From contig JADFUQ010000326.1 in the NCBI GenBank assembly GCA_015222065.1, positions 1 through 8,146 of the forward strand: a stretch of DNA of 8,146 nucleotides, in the 5' to 3' direction. The notes beneath the pieces were generated by a model. It was not told the DNA's origin and ran no database searches. It was given only the letters and a program-made list of their open reading frames with translations. The position numbers and the translations under genes are program-made. Each line of letters opens with the position of its first letter. Position 1 is the first letter of the stretch. Positions 5,556 through 8,146 of this stretch are shown here, piece by piece. This DNA comes from Bacteroidota bacterium (GTDB lineage: Bacteria; Bacteroidota; Bacteroidia; Bacteroidales; VadinHA17).

Positions 5556-6901
5556 AAAATAAGGGAAAAGATATTGAACAATTGTTTCACGAAAGCTTTA
5601 AGAATTTTCGTATTGAACCTTCATCCGGTGTATGGAGAAAAATATCTTCGAAACTTGCATGGCAGAATTTTATAAGGTTTAATCTTTATCGTTTTAATAT
5701 TTATTATGCAATTGGAATAATTGCTCTTGGGGTTGCGAGTGTAATTATAATGTCTGATTTTTCAGGCAGGAAGATTAAAAAGCAGGGGACGGTTACAAAA
5801 GAAAAATTTATTCAAAAGAGTAGTTCTGAAAGTAAAATTACGACCGGTTCACAGGAAGTAAAACAGCAAAATAGCCGGGGTAAAATAATCATGGAAGGTG
5901 ATAAAAAAGCAAAATCACAATCTGAAGTAGTTAGTGGTGACGAAATTCATATAACAGAGGATAAAAAAAGTAAAAAAAAGATTGAAGATACCGATATTGA
6001 GATAAATACAACCCAGAAAACAGTTCACTCTGATGAGAGTTCATTAATTAAGAACCGTAAGACAGGTGAAACTATAGGGGAGAACCGTTCCGATATACAA
6101 GTTACTGCATTAATTGCAGAATTTTCTATGTCTCGAAGTTCAGGATGTGTTTCCCTTCCGGTAGAGTTTACAAACCATTCGGAAAATGCAATAAAATATT
6201 TGTGGCATTTCGGTGATGGTTGTTCATCAATCGAAAAAGATCCCGGATATATATATAATGAACCCGGGGAATATAAAGTTACACTTGAGGTAATTGATTC
6301 CAGGGGGGAGATAGCAAATTGTTTCGAAACTGTCAGCGTTTTTCCGAAACCGGAAGCACAGTTTGAAATTTATCCTGAAAATCTTGTATTGCCAAATGAT
6401 CCCGCAAATTTCCATAACTATTCAAAAAATGCCGTGAAGTATGAATGGGATTTCGGTGATTTAAAGCGTTCGGACGAAATGGAACCCACCCATTTTTACA
6501 AACGATTTGATAATTATGATGTTAAGTTGAAGGTATGGTCAGATATGGGTTGTGTCGATTCACTGGTTATCCATAATGCCTTTACCAATTCAGCATATAT
6601 GATCGAATTTCCCAATGCGTTTACTCCAAACCTGAATGGTCCGTGCAGCGGTTATTATGTGCCCGGTGTTCCAAATAATAATGTTTTCCATCCTGAACAT
6701 AAAGGCATTATTGAGTATCAGTTAAGGATATTTAATAAACGTGGACAGCTTATTTTTGAAACCAAAAATATCAATATGGGGTGGGATGGCTATTATAAAG
6801 GGAAACTTGCAGAACAAAATGTGTATATTTGGAAAGCATCAGGCAGGTATGCTAATGGCAAATCTTTTGTCAAAGCAGGTGATATTACCCTGCTGTATTA
6901 A
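5552..6901 (+). CDS. Membrane-anchored PKD protein with CHU_C (T9SS type B) C-terminal domain, anti-sigma-like
   Basis: This 449-residue protein is encoded directly behind the ECF sigma gene. Order of parts: a cytoplasmic N-terminus of about 48 residues with DIEQLFHESFKNF and EPSSGVWRKISSKL (22-35), a motif style seen in Bacteroidota proteins paired with sigma factors; one membrane helix (about 49-68, YYAIGIIALGVASVIIM); a Lys/Ser/Glu-rich linker (70-182); PKD domain 1 (about 187-264, YLWHFGDG at 216-223); PKD domain 2 (about 268-347, YEWDFGD at 297-303); and a gliding-motility-associated C-terminal domain (352-449) with FPNAFTPN, YQLRIFNKRGQLIFET, GWDGYYKG and ITLLY. It has no cleavable signal peptide. 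The start must be GTG 5552, since the next Met lies in the membrane helix. The 4-bp overlap with the sigma gene suggests an anti-sigma role (inference). The CHU_C domain is normally recognised by type IX secretion together with a PorP/SprF partner, and such a gene follows. Confidence 0.85.
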   Translation: MKNKGKDIEQLFHESFKNFRIEPSSGVWRKISSKLAWQNFIRFNLYRFNIYYAIGIIALGVASVIIMSDFSGRKIKKQGTVTKEKFIQKSSSESKITTGSQEVKQQNSRGKIIMEGDKKAKSQSEVVSGDEIHITEDKKSKKKIEDTDIEINTTQKTVHSDESSLIKNRKTGETIGENRSDIQVTALIAEFSMSRSSGCVSLPVEFTNHSENAIKYLWHFGDGCSSIEKDPGYIYNEPGEYKVTLEVIDSRGEIANCFETVSVFPKPEAQFEIYPENLVLPNDPANFHNYSKNAVKYEWDFGDLKRSDEMEPTHFYKRFDNYDVKLKVWSDMGCVDSLVIHNAFTNSAYMIEFPNAFTPNLNGPCSGYYVPGVPNNNVFHPEHKGIIEYQLRIFNKRGQLIFETKNINMGWDGYYKGKLAEQNVYIWKASGRYANGKSFVKAGDITLLY

Positions 6902-6931
6902 TACCGGTAATAAACCAAATATGAACCAGAG

Positions 6932-6950
6932 AGCAATTTGCTGTTTTTTT
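6932..6950 (+). terminator. Weak hairpin with T-tract after the PKD gene
   Basis: AGCA (6932-6935) and TGCT (6939-6942) form a 4-bp stem with a 3-nt loop, followed by a G and seven T residues (6944-6950). The T-tract favours a terminator, but the stem is very short. Confidence 0.25.
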
Positions 6951-6995
6951 ATCAACAAAAATTGTATATTCGTCAACAGATAAATGATTTATATC

Positions 6996-7016
6996 CAGAT
7001 TAGATTTCTTAATCTG
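6996..7016 (+). other. Inverted repeat between the PKD gene and the porP/sprF-like gene
   Basis: CAGATTA (6996-7002) and TAATCTG (7010-7016) are perfect 7-bp arms around a 7-nt loop, followed by T-rich sequence. It could be a terminator or a regulator site in the 248-bp gap. AACAGAT (6975-6981) could pair alternatively with ATCTGTT (7012-7018). No TAnnTTTG box was seen in the gap, so a promoter read by an alternative sigma factor is possible. Confidence 0.35.
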
Positions 7017-7155
7017 TTAATTGTTCTTATTTTACCCAACTTAAATGCAAAATATTTCGTATGACAGGTTAAGGGTGATGAATAATAGTAATATATTAGT
7101 GCTATTATTTCAGGTCCTTTTTTTTGAATTTGGTCATGAAATTTAATCTGTGTTT

Positions 7156-8142
7156 GTGAAAAAGTGTATTCTCATATTGTTTTCTGTTTCTCTTCTGGTT
7201 AATGTTGGCTTTTCACAGGATCCTCAATTTTCACAGTTTTATGCCAATAAGCTATATCTTGCTCCTTCTTTTGCCGGAGCAACTGAACATAACAGAATTA
7301 CATTGAATCATCGAAATCAATGGCCTTCTTTACCGGGCGTATTTCTTACCTATAGTTTTTCATTTGATAAATTTTTCGCAAACTTTAACTCAGGTATTGG
7401 GTTTTTGGTTACACACGACCGTGCAGGTTCCGGACGATTAAGCAATACTAACATTGGTATATTATATTCATATGATATTCAGATTAATCGCGAATGGCAT
7501 GTCCGGCCGGGAGTTAATTTTATATATACACAGCGCGGGCTTGACTTTAACAGGTTGATATTTAGTGACCAGATATCTGCAAGTGGAAATGCGGGAAGTA
7601 GTGTACTGGAAGTACCTCCGTTTGATAATGCCGGAGATATTGATTTTTCAACCTCTGCTATTTTGTATTCAGATAAAATATGGTTCGGAACAACCGTTGA
7701 TCATCTTCTGAGGCCTGAACAATCACTGTACGATGAAAAGAGCAAGGTACCGATAAAAATATCGGTTTTTGGAGGGGTACAGGTAATACGGAAAGGCAGG
7801 TTGACAAAACCAATTGATGAATCTTTATCAATTGCCTTCCTTTTTAAAAAACAAGAATACTTTTCACAACTGGATCTGGGCCTTTACTGGTACAAAAATC
7901 CTCTGATAATGGGAGTTTGGTATCGGGGTATCCCTCTTCTGAAAGACCAGTTTGGAGATGCAATAATTCTACTTGCAGGGTATAAAACAAAATATATGCA
8001 TATTGGCTACTCATTTGATTTTACTGTATCTAACCTGATAACATCTACCGGTGGTGCACATGAAATATCTTTTGTATATAATTTTAAATTGACCCGTAAG
8101 TATAAGAAGAAGATTCATGCCATTCCTTGCCCTGAATTTTAA
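7156..8142 (+). CDS. PorP/SprF family type IX secretion outer-membrane protein
   Basis: Members of this family are beta-barrel-like outer-membrane proteins. SprF is needed for export of the gliding adhesin SprB in Flavobacterium, and PorP is a T9SS component in Porphyromonas. From GTG 7156 the product has 328 residues, the usual size. It starts MKKCILILFSVSLLVNVGFSQ, a signal peptide probably cleaved near residues 19-21. Directly after comes DPQFSQFYANKLYLAPSFAG (22-41), the hallmark of the family. The rest alternates in strand-like fashion (NHRNQWPSLPG, GIGFLVTHDRAGSG, HLLRPEQSLYD) and ends in a barrel-like strand (AHEISFVYNFKLTRKY) plus a basic tail. GTG 7150 would add two residues (MF). 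A seven-codon ORF from ATG 7136 ends in a TGA overlapping GTG 7156. Lying behind a CHU_C-domain protein, it is the likely outer-membrane partner of that protein. Confidence 0.92.
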   Translation: MKKCILILFSVSLLVNVGFSQDPQFSQFYANKLYLAPSFAGATEHNRITLNHRNQWPSLPGVFLTYSFSFDKFFANFNSGIGFLVTHDRAGSGRLSNTNIGILYSYDIQINREWHVRPGVNFIYTQRGLDFNRLIFSDQISASGNAGSSVLEVPPFDNAGDIDFSTSAILYSDKIWFGTTVDHLLRPEQSLYDEKSKVPIKISVFGGVQVIRKGRLTKPIDESLSIAFLFKKQEYFSQLDLGLYWYKNPLIMGVWYRGIPLLKDQFGDAIILLAGYKTKYMHIGYSFDFTVSNLITSTGGAHEISFVYNFKLTRKYKKKIHAIPCPEF

Positions 8143-8146
8143 CCTG

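Noticed and set aside
7811..7834. Perfect 8-bp inverted repeat CAATTGAT/ATCAATTG inside the porP/sprF-like gene
   Set aside because: It lies within coding sequence, no T-tract follows it, and it is readily explained by chance in AT-rich codons.

Overview
The window reads as chromosomal DNA of a Bacteroidota (Bacteroidetes) bacterium, most likely a Bacteroidales/Marinilabiliales-like or related anaerobic or marine lineage (the order is inference). It is AT-rich, its Shine-Dalgarno sequences are mostly weak or absent, and several intergenic regions carry TAnnTTTG-type -7 boxes typical of this phylum. Its proteins include phylum-typical types: a PorP/SprF protein, PKD domains joined to a gliding-motility-type C-terminal domain, and a stand-alone proline dehydrogenase. 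No tRNA, rRNA, CRISPR array, IS element or phage gene was seen.

Left part (1-2908, + strand): after a T-rich leader with a heptamer tandem repeat come mqnB (futalosine hydrolase) and mqnD (dihydroxynaphthoate synthase), two steps of the futalosine route to menaquinone. They are followed by a palindromic repeat and then hldD, which makes the ADP-heptose of the LPS inner core. Middle part (2905-4775): a small DUF1858 protein on the - strand overlaps the end of hldD by 4 bp. An orphan 64-residue ORF follows on the + strand. Next is a 323-bp stretch with no convincing gene, which ends in a repeat related to the one after mqnD. A monofunctional proline dehydrogenase on the - strand closes this part, with a long, structured 5' leader.

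Right part (4995-8142, + strand): this is the most interesting unit. An ECF sigma factor overlaps by 4 bp a 449-residue protein with a short cytoplasmic N-terminus, one membrane helix, a charged linker, two PKD domains and a CHU_C-type (type B, T9SS) C-terminal domain. A PorP/SprF-family outer-membrane protein lies 248-254 bp downstream. I read this as a possible envelope-signalling cassette in which a membrane-anchored, anti-sigma-like protein carries a type IX secretion recognition domain and is linked to its probable outer-membrane partner. The domain calls are firm, but the regulatory wiring is inference.

Two purine-rich repeats of one family sit immediately after the stop codons of mqnD and the proline dehydrogenase, in the same orientation relative to the gene, so they look like 3'-UTR-associated elements.
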